From NCBI GenBank assembly GCA_003598065.1, contig QZKR01000020.1:1-50118 (forward strand): a stretch of 50,118 bases of DNA. The letters are read 5' to 3'. The notes beneath the pieces are model-generated. The model searched no databases, was not told where the DNA came from, and saw nothing but the letters and a program-made list of their open reading frames with translations. The translations under genes and the position numbers were made by a program. Positions 1-6,402 of this stretch are shown here, piece after piece. Numbering within the stretch: position 1 is the first letter of the stretch; every line of letters starts with the position of its first letter. Origin of the DNA: Myxococcales bacterium (GTDB lineage Bacteria; Myxococcota_A; SURF-8).

Positions 1-84
1 CTCGCGCAACATCGTCACCTGTTCGCGCAGACGGGCATTCTCATCGGCCAAAGTGCGCCCGACCTTGATCGCCAAATCCGTTCG
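1..84. repeat. 84-base terminal direct repeat, left copy
   Basis: These 84 bases are identical to positions 50035-50118. They lie inside one small leftward gene that becomes whole when the two copies are merged, so the simplest reading is an assembly overlap on a circular or circularly permuted genome of 50034 unique bases. A real short terminal repeat is less likely because it would cut a gene. Confidence 0.9.
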
Positions 85-93
85 ATTGCCCAT
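1..93 (-). CDS. Small early protein, N-terminal part (gene spans the map join)
   Basis: The start codon is the ATG at 93-91, after an AAGGGCG ribosome site. The reading begins MGNRTDLAIKVGRTL and continues without a break at 50118, where the rest of the gene lies (49906-50118). The full product is about 73 residues and starts with a heptad-like stretch (LADENARLREQVTMLRE) that suggests a short coiled coil. It is a member of the leftward early operon. Function is not recognised. Confidence 0.8.
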   Translation of the reverse strand, partial: MGNRTDLAIKVGRTLADENARLREQVTMLRE

Positions 94-98
94 CGCCC

Positions 99-299
99 TT
101 ACTCCGACATCATGGTTTTATCGAGTGCCGCTATCGCTTCGCGCAGGGTCTTGGCCGCGTCCCCAGATACCCCGCCAGTAACCAGCACGTTCGAAACCGC
201 CCCGCGAAACATGATGACTTCCTGAACGAATGCATCCAGGCTGTCCACGAAGTCATGCTTGACTGCGAACAGCGGCTTCACGTCTTTCTTTCGTGCCAT
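99..299 (-). CDS. Small early protein, first gene of the leftward operon
   Basis: A 66-residue protein beginning MARKKDVKPLF. I chose the ATG at 299 because a strong GGGAGAGGG ribosome site sits just upstream; a longer in-frame start at 335 would overlap the promoter. It has a basic N-terminus and then a mixed helical region, with no recognised domain. It lies directly behind the leftward early promoter at 326-354 and ends six bases before the next gene, so it is probably the first early gene on this strand. Function unknown. Confidence 0.75.
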   Translation of the reverse strand: MARKKDVKPLFAVKHDFVDSLDAFVQEVIMFRGAVSNVLVTGGVSGDAAKTLREAIAALDKTMMSE

Positions 300-312
300 C
301 GCCCTCTCCCTT

Positions 313-323
313 GATTGACAATC
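313..323. promoter_or_regulatory. Operator-like palindrome after the leftward promoter
   Basis: GATTGACAATC is a perfect 5-1-5 palindrome just downstream of the proposed -10 box at 326-331. A similar palindrome (ATTGTCACAAT, 8163-8173) sits in the same place at the other leftward promoter, and both are followed on the minus strand by a CAATCAA run. A shared repressor site is inferred; the HTH protein at 717-902 is the natural candidate. Confidence 0.4.
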
Positions 324-325
324 GC

Positions 326-354
326 ACCATGCCATATCGTAACCCGTCCGTCAA
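326..354 (-). promoter_or_regulatory. Leftward early promoter
   Basis: On the minus strand TTGACG (354-349) is followed after 17 bases by CATGGT (331-326). The -35 box is close to the sigma70 consensus; the -10 box is weaker. It would drive the long leftward operon from 299 across the map join. Confidence 0.55.
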
Positions 355-374
355 CCCCTATTTTACGGTTGACG
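349..374. repeat. Inverted repeat joining two divergent -35 boxes
   Basis: CGTCAACC (349-356) and GGTTGACG (367-374) are exact reverse complements separated by 10 bases. Each arm contains the -35 box of one of two divergent promoters, so a symmetrical protein bound here could control both early transcripts. Confidence 0.6.
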
Positions 375-397
375 CGGCGGGGACGTGATGGTATGAG
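369..397 (+). promoter_or_regulatory. Rightward early promoter
   Basis: TTGACG (369-374), a 17-base spacer and TATGAG (392-397) make a good sigma70-type promoter. Its expected start is near 404, upstream of the GTG at 459 and the HTH gene at 717. Confidence 0.65.
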
Positions 398-458
398 AAT
401 CCCGGCATGGCTGGCAATCAGCTTACTACGCTGCGACTAGTAGGGGAGTGTTAACCGA

Positions 459-710
459 GTGCGGAATCGTCCAGGACGCAAGGAACGGGCACGGGTAAAG
501 AAGCATCACCGCGGTGAAACGTGGTGTGGCGAGTGGGGCGCCGGTACCGACTTTGTGAAAATGGGCGAGAAGAAGTACCGGCGCTGGCTTAAGGTCAGAT
601 TCGGACGGAACGCACGCACGGTGGCACGCCGAACTGAACGCCAGCGGAAATGTCCCGATATGGCCCCAACTGAGGGACAGCCGGGTAGCGACCGGCCCAT
701 GCAATATTGA
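459..710 (+). CDS. Possible small basic protein, first rightward gene
   Basis: An 83-codon frame starting with GTG, very rich in Arg and Lys (for example KKYRRWLKVRFGRN), with one WCGEW motif. It follows the rightward promoter and ends seven bases before the next gene, whose GAGG ribosome site overlaps its last codons, which fits an operon. Against it, the start has only a distant GGGGAG ribosome site and the composition could be chance. No family recognised. If it is not a gene, 398-716 is leader sequence. Confidence 0.4.
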   Translation: MRNRPGRKERARVKKHHRGETWCGEWGAGTDFVKMGEKKYRRWLKVRFGRNARTVARRTERQRKCPDMAPTEGQPGSDRPMQY

Positions 711-716
711 GGTAGT

Positions 717-902
717 ATGAACAAGCTCCGCAAATGGCGCCGCCGGGAAAAACTCTCGTTAACGGATGTCGCCAGCCGACTCGCCGTTACCAAAGGCGCG
801 GTATCCAGGTGGGAGAACGGGAACCGGACACCATCCCGCCCCCTCCTGTTCGCGATTGAGACCATGACTGGCGGTGAGGTGCCGGCGAAGGGGTGGCTGT
901 GA
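717..902 (+). CDS. Cro/C1-type HTH regulator
   Basis: A 61-residue protein made almost entirely of one XRE-type helix-turn-helix (roughly residues 5-58). The recognition region reads LAVTKGAVSRWENGNRTPS, with the typical S-RWE-G pattern. A GAGG ribosome site precedes the ATG. It is short, Cro-like, and lies beside the divergent early promoters, so it probably represses one or both. No integrase or CI-like partner is present, so it may time early gene expression rather than hold a lysogenic switch. Confidence 0.85.
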   Translation: MNKLRKWRRREKLSLTDVASRLAVTKGAVSRWENGNRTPSRPLLFAIETMTGGEVPAKGWL

Positions 903-1183
903 AACACCAGCATTTCACCCCTGAGGAAGATGCTGTGATCCTGGCCTTGGCGACAAAGGCGAAGACCTACAAGAAAACCCCGCCTTGGCAGAAGATCGCC
1001 GACACAATTAAGCGGCCACACGGCAGCACGATATATGCCAGATATCAGTTACTGATCGGTGCCCCCAAGAAATGGCCGAACGAACCATCGATCCCACTAC
1101 CACCGCCGCCGAAACCACGACACCACCCACAATTCGCCGATCCCTCGCTTGAGGCTAAGGCCAAGGCGAGGCGGGCGTTTTAA
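899..1183 (+). CDS. Myb/SANT-like homeodomain-fold protein
   Basis: A 94-residue protein starting at a GTG that overlaps the stop of the HTH gene (GTGA); an in-frame GTG at 893 is also possible. Residues about 4-50 (FTPEEDAVILALA...WQKIADTIKR) look like a Myb/SANT-type three-helix DNA-binding fold, with the acidic EED turn and the W-x-KIA pattern. A proline-rich linker and a basic tail follow. Its coupling to the repressor gene suggests a DNA-binding early regulator, but the target is unknown. Confidence 0.7.
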   Translation: MKHQHFTPEEDAVILALATKAKTYKKTPPWQKIADTIKRPHGSTIYARYQLLIGAPKKWPNEPSIPLPPPPKPRHHPQFADPSLEAKAKARRAF

Positions 1184-1265
1184 CGAATGTGCCATGAACG
1201 CAATCCATCCAATCCATCATAGCATGCTTATCCGGTTAACGCACACAAACGTTGAGGTATACTAG

Positions 1266-1595
1266 ATGACGCGCAATAAGTTGGCCGCCGAGCTTCGAAA
1301 GGTTGCCGCGATAGCCTCGCCGGACAATGCGGCGAAGTACGAGGCTTTCGCGAAGCGCGCGGAGACGGGCGAGTTCGATGACTATGCCGACACCTATGTC
1401 TGCCCGATCACCCAACTCTATTCGGAACTGATCGCCGCAGGCTTTGCCAAGTTTGCCGCCCGCGTAGCAAACGGCGAGTTCGACGCCACGAAAGAAGAAA
1501 GCGACGAATGGGCGCGCAGCCCATCCGGTCAGGACGCCGCGAAGCGTCTGTTGCCGGAAATGCGCGAGATTTTTGGCCTGAAACTGAACAACTAG
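1266..1595 (+). CDS. Conserved-looking early protein, unknown function
   Basis: 109 residues starting at an ATG with a GAGGT ribosome site. The sequence is mostly helical and acidic in the second half, without membrane segments, cysteine motifs or a recognised domain. It sits between the regulator pair and the RusA gene in the rightward early operon. The 82-base gap before it holds only a doubtful 23-codon frame (1194-1265). Confidence 0.75.
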   Translation: MTRNKLAAELRKVAAIASPDNAAKYEAFAKRAETGEFDDYADTYVCPITQLYSELIAAGFAKFAARVANGEFDATKEESDEWARSPSGQDAAKRLLPEMREIFGLKLNN

Positions 1596-1605
1596 GGGAA
1601 CCGCA

Positions 1606-1836
1606 ATGTCGCCCGAGATCAGCAACCAAGAAGCTATCGAAATGATGAACCGCTGCAAGCAAGAGATTATTGGCATGCGGGCAACAATCGATCGCCTCAA
1701 GCCCAAGGCCGATGCTTACGACAATCTCGTTGTCGTGCTGGGCCTACTGCCCCGTCCGAGCATCGGCATGGGCGAGGATTTGGTTTGGATCATCGACAAG
1801 CGCATCCGGGAATTGACATCGACTAAAGATGAATAA
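1606..1836 (+). CDS. Small early protein
   Basis: 76 residues. The first half (about 8-35) is a charged helical stretch that could form a coiled coil. It overlaps the RusA gene by eight bases, so translation of the two is probably coupled. No domain recognised. Confidence 0.7.
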   Translation: MSPEISNQEAIEMMNRCKQEIIGMRATIDRLKPKADAYDNLVVVLGLLPRPSIGMGEDLVWIIDKRIRELTSTKDE

Positions 1837-2239
1837 GATGTTCCTCCAACTCCCGATCCCACCTACCGCCAACAACCTGTTCGCCACCGGCCGCAGGAAC
1901 GGGAAATTCTGCCGTTTCCGGACAAAAAAGTATCTGGCTTGGCAGAAAGAAGCCGGGTTGATGTTGCAGACATCGAAGAAAATCCGGTTTGCCGGCGAGG
2001 TCGAAATCGAGATCACGCTCCCAAGTAACATCAGGGGCGATATCGATAATCGAGTCAAACCCATATTTGATTTACTCGTCAAGTATGGGATCGTTTGCGA
2101 CGATAGGTACATCAGGGATTTCCATGTGACCCGGCGCGGGACAAACGCATACGCGCTGATATCGGTGGTGAACGCAGACCCGCCCAAGAAACTGCCGAGC
2201 TACCGCGATGTCAGGGGCATCCTGAAAGGCAAGCCATGA
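1829..2239 (+). CDS. rusA: RusA-family Holliday junction resolvase
   Basis: 136 residues, the usual RusA length. The N-terminus has the family LPIPPTANNLF start, and the core carries IRGDIDNRVKPIFDLL and VCDDRYI, which place the conserved aspartates of the RusA active site. RusA dimers cut four-way DNA junctions and so resolve recombination and replication intermediates before packaging. In this phage it would work with the ERF annealing protein and exonuclease encoded at 46-47.5 kb. Its stop overlaps the next start. Confidence 0.9.
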   Translation: MNKMFLQLPIPPTANNLFATGRRNGKFCRFRTKKYLAWQKEAGLMLQTSKKIRFAGEVEIEITLPSNIRGDIDNRVKPIFDLLVKYGIVCDDRYIRDFHVTRRGTNAYALISVVNADPPKKLPSYRDVRGILKGKP

Positions 2240-2478
2240 CCGCCGACGTGATCCCTTTTGCCCCACCATCGCCGATAGCAACGAGGGCAGCAGCATTGGA
2301 TACCGATGCGGCGTGGCGGGATTTCGAGCGAGCGCATCGGGACTTTATTCTGGCCCCGCTCATGCCCGGATTAGCCTTGGCCGCGGTGGCAACATACAAT
2401 CGGTGGGTTCTGCTGGCAACCCGCAGCGATACGCTATCATATACCGACATCATCGATGATGATCCGGGGACGGTATGA
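2236..2478 (+). CDS. Small early protein
   Basis: 80 residues. ATGA overlaps link it to RusA upstream and to the next gene downstream. A proline-rich start leads to a helical region with a short hydrophobic patch (MPGLALAAVATY) that seems too polar at its edges to be a firm membrane segment. Function unknown. Confidence 0.7.
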   Translation: MTADVIPFAPPSPIATRAAALDTDAAWRDFERAHRDFILAPLMPGLALAAVATYNRWVLLATRSDTLSYTDIIDDDPGTV

Positions 2479-2672
2479 AGCGTCGGGTTCATCAACCGAA
2501 CAGCCCGATGCACGGCTGGACAATCGAGGCAACCGACACCGAATGTATGGGGGTCAAGACCTATGACTTCGAACGAGACGGAATCAGCTACCGAGTCCCC
2601 CGGGATTGGTGCCCGCCGACCGTGGGGAACAGCAAAGGAATTGGTGCGCGAGGCGATACGCCTAAAGCCTGA
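2475..2672 (+). CDS. Small early protein overlapping the next gene
   Basis: 65 residues starting at an ATGA overlap. The middle (GWTIEATDTECMGVKTYDFE) reads like a small beta-rich domain. Its last 110 bases overlap the HTH gene starting at 2563 in another frame, unless that gene starts later. No family recognised. Confidence 0.55.
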   Translation: MKRRVHQPNSPMHGWTIEATDTECMGVKTYDFERDGISYRVPRDWCPPTVGNSKGIGARGDTPKA

Positions 2673-2805
2673 GTTATCTATCAAGGACATCGCGGCGGAA
2701 ACAAAGTTGGCGCGGGAATACGTTTCGGCCTGCCTGCGCCGGCTGGCGAGGGAAAAAACCAAGCCATTGGTTTACCATCGCAGCAAAATCCAGGGTGATA
2801 GATGA
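2563..2805 (+). CDS. Small winged-helix/HTH-like protein
   Basis: 80 residues from the ATG at 2563. The GTG at 2643, preceded by AAAGGAA, is a credible alternative that would shrink the overlap with the upstream gene to 30 bases. The conserved-looking part (ELSIKDIAAETKLAREYVSACLRRL) resembles a helix-turn-helix as found in small phage regulators. It ends in an ATGA overlap with a second DNA-binding protein. Confidence 0.65.
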   Translation: MTSNETESATESPGIGARRPWGTAKELVREAIRLKPELSIKDIAAETKLAREYVSACLRRLAREKTKPLVYHRSKIQGDR

Positions 2806-3071
2806 CCCGCCGCCAGCGTGAGCTATGGGATTTTATCCGGGCCTATTGGCAGGAGCACGGCATGGCACCGACCTACGATACCATGGCTACTGGAATCGGG
2901 CTCCGGAGCAAAAGCCAGGTATTTTATCTCATCAAACGACTCGAAGATCGGGGGCATGTTCGATGCGTAAAGCTGAAAGGCGGGACAACCCCGATCCCTC
3001 TCTATCCGAGGGCGATTGCGTCAAACACGTCAGGTGGTGCCGATCACAGGGCTGGACGCCGACCAGGATAA
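2802..3071 (+). CDS. LexA-type winged-helix DNA-binding protein without protease domain
   Basis: 89 residues. Residues about 3-55 (RRQRELWDFIRAYWQ...SQVFYLIKRLEDRGHVR) match the N-terminal DNA-binding domain of LexA: an approach helix, then a turn-recognition-helix followed by a wing. The LexA autoprotease domain is absent, so it cannot self-cleave. It may bind host SOS-type or phage operators. Its last 36 codons overlap another frame (2963-3157), and that tail looks low in information, so the true end of conservation may be near residue 60. Confidence 0.75.
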   Translation: MTRRQRELWDFIRAYWQEHGMAPTYDTMATGIGLRSKSQVFYLIKRLEDRGHVRCVKLKGGTTPIPLYPRAIASNTSGGADHRAGRRPG

Positions 3072-3157
3072 TTCGATCAGTCGGGCAGCCGGTCCCCGAG
3101 AATCCGGGCTGGGATGATGCCGCGGTAGGACTCATGCGGTCGGTGGGGATATGGTAG
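2963..3157 (+). CDS. Small protein overlapping the LexA-like gene
   Basis: 64 residues in a different frame from the LexA-like gene, starting with ATG at 2963. The later part (WCRSQGWTPTRIIRSVGQ, then PGWDDAAVGLMRSVGIW) is rich in Trp and looks more like folded protein than the tail it overlaps. It ends four bases before the replication gene. Function unknown. Confidence 0.5.
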   Translation: MRKAERRDNPDPSLSEGDCVKHVRWCRSQGWTPTRIIRSVGQPVPENPGWDDAAVGLMRSVGIW

Positions 3158-3161
3158 TAAG

Positions 3162-3920
3162 ATGAAAAAACCCGACATTTGGATGCCGCTTTACATAGGC
3201 GATTATCTTGCCGATACCATCGGATTAAGCCATGCCCAGCACGGGGCCTACTTGCTCGCCATTATGGCATATTGGCGCAAGGGCGGGCCATTAAGCGAGG
3301 CCGAAGCACAGGCAATTATGGGGTCAGAGGCGGCAAGTTTGGCGCGGTTTTTCAATATCACCGATGACGGCTGGTCGCATAGCCGAATCGATTCCGAACT
3401 CGCATCCGCAGAGACAAGGCGAGAAAAAAAGTCGCAGGCCGGTCGCAAGGGTAACGCGGTGCGATACAACTGCGACAGCACCGATACATCAACCGGGTCG
3501 CAATGCGATAGCACAGCGATCGCAAACCCTCGCTCTTCACCTTCACCTTCACCTTCACCTTCACCTTCACAATCAGAACCACAATCAGTTTTGGCGTCGC
3601 AAACGACGCCAGACCAAACCCGAGATGATCTTCTCGCTGTCCCGGAGTTCTTGGACAAACGCCGGGGTTCCAGGTTGCCTGACGGCTGGCAGCCCAGCCC
3701 CGAATTGCTGGCATGGGCGAACACCGAATGCCCGATCGTTGATTGTGTGTACGAAACCGAGAAATTCACGGATTTTTGGCGGTCACAAGCCGGCGCGAAG
3801 GCGCGGAAAACCGATTGGGACGCGACATGGCGAAATTGGATGCGAAAGGCGGGCGAGAATGGCAAAGGCAGTCGCGAAAACGGATTCATCGCCATCGCCC
3901 GTGGCTATACCGGAGATTGA
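3162..3920 (+). CDS. DUF1376-type replication protein
   Basis: 252 residues. The first about 80 (PLYIGDYLADTIGLSHAQHGAYLLAIMAYW) are a typical DUF1376 domain, a winged-helix module found in phage replication initiator or helicase-loader proteins. A Ser/Pro linker encoded by six exact CTTCAC repeats (3535-3570) joins it to a C-terminal domain (about 165-245) ending in FTDFWRSQAG...DWDATWRNWMRK, a pattern common at the end of phage initiator proteins. It probably recruits host replication enzymes to phage DNA, since no phage polymerase is present. It overlaps the next gene by 62 bases. Confidence 0.8.
   Translation: MKKPDIWMPLYIGDYLADTIGLSHAQHGAYLLAIMAYWRKGGPLSEAEAQAIMGSEAASLARFFNITDDGWSHSRIDSELASAETRREKKSQAGRKGNAVRYNCDSTDTSTGSQCDSTAIANPRSSPSPSPSPSPSQSEPQSVLASQTTPDQTRDDLLAVPEFLDKRRGSRLPDGWQPSPELLAWANTECPIVDCVYETEKFTDFWRSQAGAKARKTDWDATWRNWMRKAGENGKGSRENGFIAIARGYTGD
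3535..3570 (+). repeat. Six tandem CTTCAC hexamers
   Basis: Six exact copies in a row encode alternating Ser and Pro in the linker of the DUF1376 protein. Gain or loss of a unit keeps the frame, so linker length can vary by slippage without breaking the protein. Confidence 0.9.
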
Positions 3921-4317
3921 GAAGTGGTTGACATTCCTTGGAATTCTATGCGCCGGCCGGATGCCAGCAGACGAGGCAAGAACCAAAATCCATGCCTACG
4001 CGCCAGGTCTGGCCGGGTGGCGGGCGACAGTGTTTACGCGGGAATCCGCGTACTGGATTGCGAAACACCTGACATGGTTCCCGTCGTTCGGTGAGTTGGA
4101 CAAACTGCTGCACGACTTCAACGCCGAGGTTTTGATTCCGCGACTGCCGAAACCACCATATCTATCGGCACCGATTCATGAACCGCCAACACCGGAACAA
4201 ATCGCGCGGGTCAAGGTTGTGGCGGATAAGACCAGAGCAGCGCTGCTCGCGACTTCGGAAAGGTTGTCCATGAACAGGCCCGTGCGGGGCACAGGATCGA
4301 CGTCTGATGCCCTATAG
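3859..4317 (+). CDS. Replication-associated protein, unknown function
   Basis: 152 residues from the ATG at 3859. The core (ARTKIHAYAPGL...WIAKHLTWFPSFGELDKLLHDF) resembles small proteins that often follow DUF1376 genes in phages of alphaproteobacteria; a role in helicase loading is guessed from position only. It overlaps the replication gene by 62 bases in another frame and is the last rightward gene before a convergent leftward block. No terminator is visible in 4318-4335. Confidence 0.65.
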   Translation: MAKAVAKTDSSPSPVAIPEIEKWLTFLGILCAGRMPADEARTKIHAYAPGLAGWRATVFTRESAYWIAKHLTWFPSFGELDKLLHDFNAEVLIPRLPKPPYLSAPIHEPPTPEQIARVKVVADKTRAALLATSERLSMNRPVRGTGSTSDAL

Positions 4318-4335
4318 TGCGCCTACGGAATCCCC

Positions 4336-4536
4336 CTACAATACATCCTCAATCCCTTGCCACCGTCGTTTGGCAATCACTAATAGCTCTGCTCGCATTG
4401 TTTCTGGAATCGGCCGGGCGCCGGAGGCCCTGCGGTGTAGGGTCCGGCGGGAGATGCCGAGATCGCGCGCCATTGCTGTGACCCATTGGCGGCCGTACAG
4501 CGCCTCACCGATGCGGCGGAGTTCGGTGGGGGTCAT
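4336..4536 (-). CDS. Small HTH protein
   Basis: 66 residues from the ATG at 4536, which overlaps the stop of the gene before it. Residues about 15-42 (WVTAMARDLGISRRTLHRRASG) form a clear helix-turn-helix. Single-domain proteins of this kind are common in phages. It is the last gene of the 8.2-4.3 kb leftward block, so it could act back on that block or on the convergent replication operon. Confidence 0.75.
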   Translation of the reverse strand: MTPTELRRIGEALYGRQWVTAMARDLGISRRTLHRRASGARPIPETMRAELLVIAKRRWQGIEDVL

Positions 4537-4781
4537 TTGCCCCACTCCTCTGCGGCTGCTCGGATGCGCTCTTTCATTTGTTCAAATGCTGCTTTTTCGC
4601 CGGCCGCAAAATTGGTGGTTGTAGTCATTTTTGTTTCAGCAAAAAGCGCCCCGATATGGCATTCTTCGGCCATTCTCTTCGCAAACTCCCATACCGCTGC
4701 GCGCTCGCGTTCCTTAACCTGTTTATCATTCCAAAACACGTTGCCGCATACTGGATTCCCCTCATGTATGCCATCGCTCAT
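4533..4781 (-). CDS. Small accessory protein
   Basis: 82 residues from the ATG at 4781, which overlaps the preceding stop (ATGA). It has two cysteines early (GNPVCGN and EECHIG) and is otherwise a charged, helical protein. Not recognised. Confidence 0.65.
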   Translation of the reverse strand: MSDGIHEGNPVCGNVFWNDKQVKERERAAVWEFAKRMAEECHIGALFAETKMTTTTNFAAGEKAAFEQMKERIRAAAEEWGK

Positions 4782-5098
4782 TTCTTCTCTCCGTCCAGTG
4801 CGCGCAGGGCGCTGAACAAATTGGCCCAATCATCATATTCGAGCCTTTTGTTGCTGGCCGCTTGCCCCATACGTCGTGCCGCCTTGGTCACCGCCTGTTC
4901 CAGCTTCACCCGCTCGGCGACATCGGCGGGGGCGAGGGCGGACTGTATCGCATCTAGCAAATTTACATATGAATTGTTAGCCTGTTTCAATATCTCATTC
5001 TTCCGCCGCACCAGTTCACGCAGCGCGGCGTTCTCGGCTTCAAGCTCTGCAACATATTTGTGCGATACAGAATCCATCGCCAATGTTTCGTCGGTCAT
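4778..5098 (-). CDS. Coiled-coil accessory protein
   Basis: 106 residues. Residues about 12-45 (KYVAELEAENAALRELVRRK) form a strong leucine-heptad coiled coil, so the protein is probably a dimer or binds a partner. It is joined by ATGA overlap to the gene after it. The C-terminal helical part is not recognised. Confidence 0.7.
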   Translation of the reverse strand: MTDETLAMDSVSHKYVAELEAENAALRELVRRKNEILKQANNSYVNLLDAIQSALAPADVAERVKLEQAVTKAARRMGQAASNKRLEYDDWANLFSALRALDGEKK

Positions 5099-5111
5099 TC
5101 CATTTCCCCTT

Positions 5112-5408
5112 TCAGCGGTTCACACAATCCGATTTGCCCGAAGGCAGCCAAGCGCACAGCCTGGACAGCCCCGGGTTTCGTTCGAACAGGGCGCGGTCGG
5201 CCTCGCTCAAACCCGATTCTGTCAGATGCGAGTGATGGAATTCGTACCCGGCATGTGGTACCTTAAAGGCTGCCGCAAGCATGTTGGGTACATGGACCCG
5301 ATGGCCGTAACCTTGAACGATTTCAGAGACATACCCGTTAGGATGCGTGATCACCGCACATTCATGGGGGGCACAGGCCAGCAGGGCGGCCAGCAGGGCG
5401 GCGGTCAT
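5112..5408 (-). CDS. Small protein with JAMM-like histidine cluster
   Basis: 98 residues. The N-terminus (MTAALLAALLACAPHE) is hydrophobic, with a LLAC end that resembles a lipobox but lacks a basic start. The middle holds FHHSHLTESGLSEAD, close to the HxH-x7-SxxD zinc pattern of JAMM/MPN proteases but with six residues instead of seven in the gap. At this length a full JAMM domain would be minimal, so the assignment is tentative. The gene follows the 5412-5780 gene by three bases. Confidence 0.6.
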   Translation of the reverse strand: MTAALLAALLACAPHECAVITHPNGYVSEIVQGYGHRVHVPNMLAAAFKVPHAGYEFHHSHLTESGLSEADRALFERNPGLSRLCAWLPSGKSDCVNR

Positions 5409-5411
5409 GGC

Positions 5412-5780
5412 TCACTCCCTCTGGTCCGGTGGCGCTGGCCGCTTCGGCGTTCCCCTGCAAAGCTGCATCCATTTGTCCATCGGGTTGCCCTTCGCAGACG
5501 CAAAAACGTTGATCTCGGATATTCCGCACCGGCCGATAACCAAGGCGTGGCCCTCAGGGTATTCCAAGAACGGCTCGCGGCCGTTCGCTTCGCACCAATC
5601 ACGGTATGTGCGGGAGACGTGGCCGAAATCGTAGCTCTCGCGAATCGTCTTGTTCTCGCGCGCCAGCGTAGTTCGGATGCACTCTTGCTCCGCCTTGGTC
5701 AATTCCCGATAGTAGGGGCCGAATGTCAGGCCGCCGATTCGATAGGTATATTCGGTCGAGAAGCCAGAACGGTGTTTCAT
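5412..5780 (-). CDS. Accessory protein, unknown
   Basis: 122 residues with a mixed alpha/beta look and several aromatic residues (YTYRIGGLTFGPYYRELTKAE). It starts at the junction string GAGAGTGAGCTATG, which is also found before the genes at 5949 and 8075, consistent with a block that grew by duplication. No domain recognised. Confidence 0.65.
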   Translation of the reverse strand: MKHRSGFSTEYTYRIGGLTFGPYYRELTKAEQECIRTTLARENKTIRESYDFGHVSRTYRDWCEANGREPFLEYPEGHALVIGRCGISEINVFASAKGNPMDKWMQLCRGTPKRPAPPDQRE

Positions 5781-5783
5781 AGC

Positions 5784-5949
5784 TCACTCTCCCCGTGCCG
5801 GATGAGTCCACGCCAATCCGAGCTTGCGTGCGCAATCAGGCCCAATCGGGTGCGCCCCGCAATCGCCAGAATCGGGCGTATAGTTGATTTCATCGGCCGG
5901 ATGCAATACGTAGGCGCCGCGCGTTGAAGTCAAGGAATTTTGTCCGCAT
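5784..5949 (-). pseudogene. Broken duplicate of the 7818-8075 gene
   Basis: The ATG at 5949 starts MRTKFLDFNAR exactly as in the paralogue at 8075, and the last about 45 residues (from GAYVLHPADE to the end) are nearly the same as well. About 30 codons between them are missing, including the CCRC zinc-type motif, and the deletion shifts the frame, so the native start now runs to a stop after about 19 codons. The downstream half is open only in a different frame from an unrelated upstream ATG (6017) inside the neighbouring gene. It looks like a duplicated gene in decay. Confidence 0.75.
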
Positions 5950-5952
5950 AGC

Positions 5953-6232
5953 TCACTCTCTCGCTTTTTCTGCGACTGTTTTGGCGCCAACATCGGGCAA
6001 ATAAGACCATGCCACATTTGATACCTTGAAACGATTCCCAGTTAATGGCTGGCGTATGAAATCATTCTCCCTTTCAACACGTTTCAGGAAATACACATCG
6101 CGCATGGCGCTCTCGACATCAGGATATGTGCACCTTGAGTCTGGAACCGTCACGCCGACGAGCGGACCATCGATAAATGTCTTGTCGTGAAAGACTATGA
6201 TTTTCATGGCCGGATTCGACGGTATAATATAT
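5953..6232 (-). pseudogene. 3-prime part of a gene split by an IS element
   Basis: From the internal ATG at 6207 it reads MKIIVFHDKTFIDGP and continues for 84 residues. Removing the IS and one 8-base target copy joins it in frame to the ATG at 7815 (MTTLPYIIPSNPAMKIIVF), giving an intact 97-residue protein with a good GGGAGAA ribosome site. The internal ATG has no ribosome site, so the remnant is probably poorly made now. Function unknown. Confidence 0.75.
6225..6232. repeat. Target site duplication, left copy
   Basis: TAATATAT is repeated exactly at 7794-7801 on the other side of the element. Eight bases is the usual target duplication for the IS1595 family. Confidence 0.92.
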
Positions 6233-6264
6233 GGGAATTATATACATGACTCCCTTTTCCACAG

Positions 6265-6402
6265 CTAAGCCTCATTTTCTTTCCTCGCCTTGGCCGCGCG
6301 CCGCTTACGCTTCTTCGCGGACTTCGATTTGGGCTTGGGGCGATAGGCGAGAACCACGTCAGTTATCGCGTCGAGGGCTTTGGGCGGCTTGGGACGTTTC
6401 AT
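6265..6402 (-). CDS. IS passenger: 45-residue basic protein
   Basis: The start codon overlaps the stop of the preceding passenger gene (ATGA). The N-terminus is ALDAITDVVLAYRPK, then a tail of almost continuous Lys, Arg and Ala. Such a tail would bind nucleic acid non-specifically. It lies between the coiled-coil passenger and the left inverted repeat, so it moves with the element. Role unknown; an accessory DNA-binding factor for transposition is only a guess. Confidence 0.7.
   Translation of the reverse strand: MKRPKPPKALDAITDVVLAYRPKPKSKSAKKRKRRAAKARKENEA

Noticed and set aside
1..84. Terminal repeat as a biological direct terminal repeat
   Set aside because: It would split a gene whose start and end are on opposite sides; overlap from a circular assembly explains it better.
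717..902. CI-type lysogeny repressor
   Set aside because: Too short for CI, no integrase or excisionase anywhere in the genome; Cro-like is the better label.
1236..1263. TTAACG-16-TATACT promoter-like pair
   Set aside because: The -10 box overlaps the ribosome site and touches the ATG at 1266, so the transcript would lack a leader; read-through from 369 is simpler.
1194..1265. 23-codon frame MNAIHPIHHSM... in a short gap
   Set aside because: No ribosome site and built from short CATCC repeats; likely chance.
3535..3570. CTTCAC array as a possible CRISPR or iteron set
   Set aside because: Units are contiguous hexamers without spacers, inside a coding linker.
4578..5927. 449-codon plus-strand open frame across the leftward accessory block
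   Set aside because: It covers several small minus-strand genes with good ribosome sites and overlapping starts; its own sequence is low-complexity and unlike a protein.
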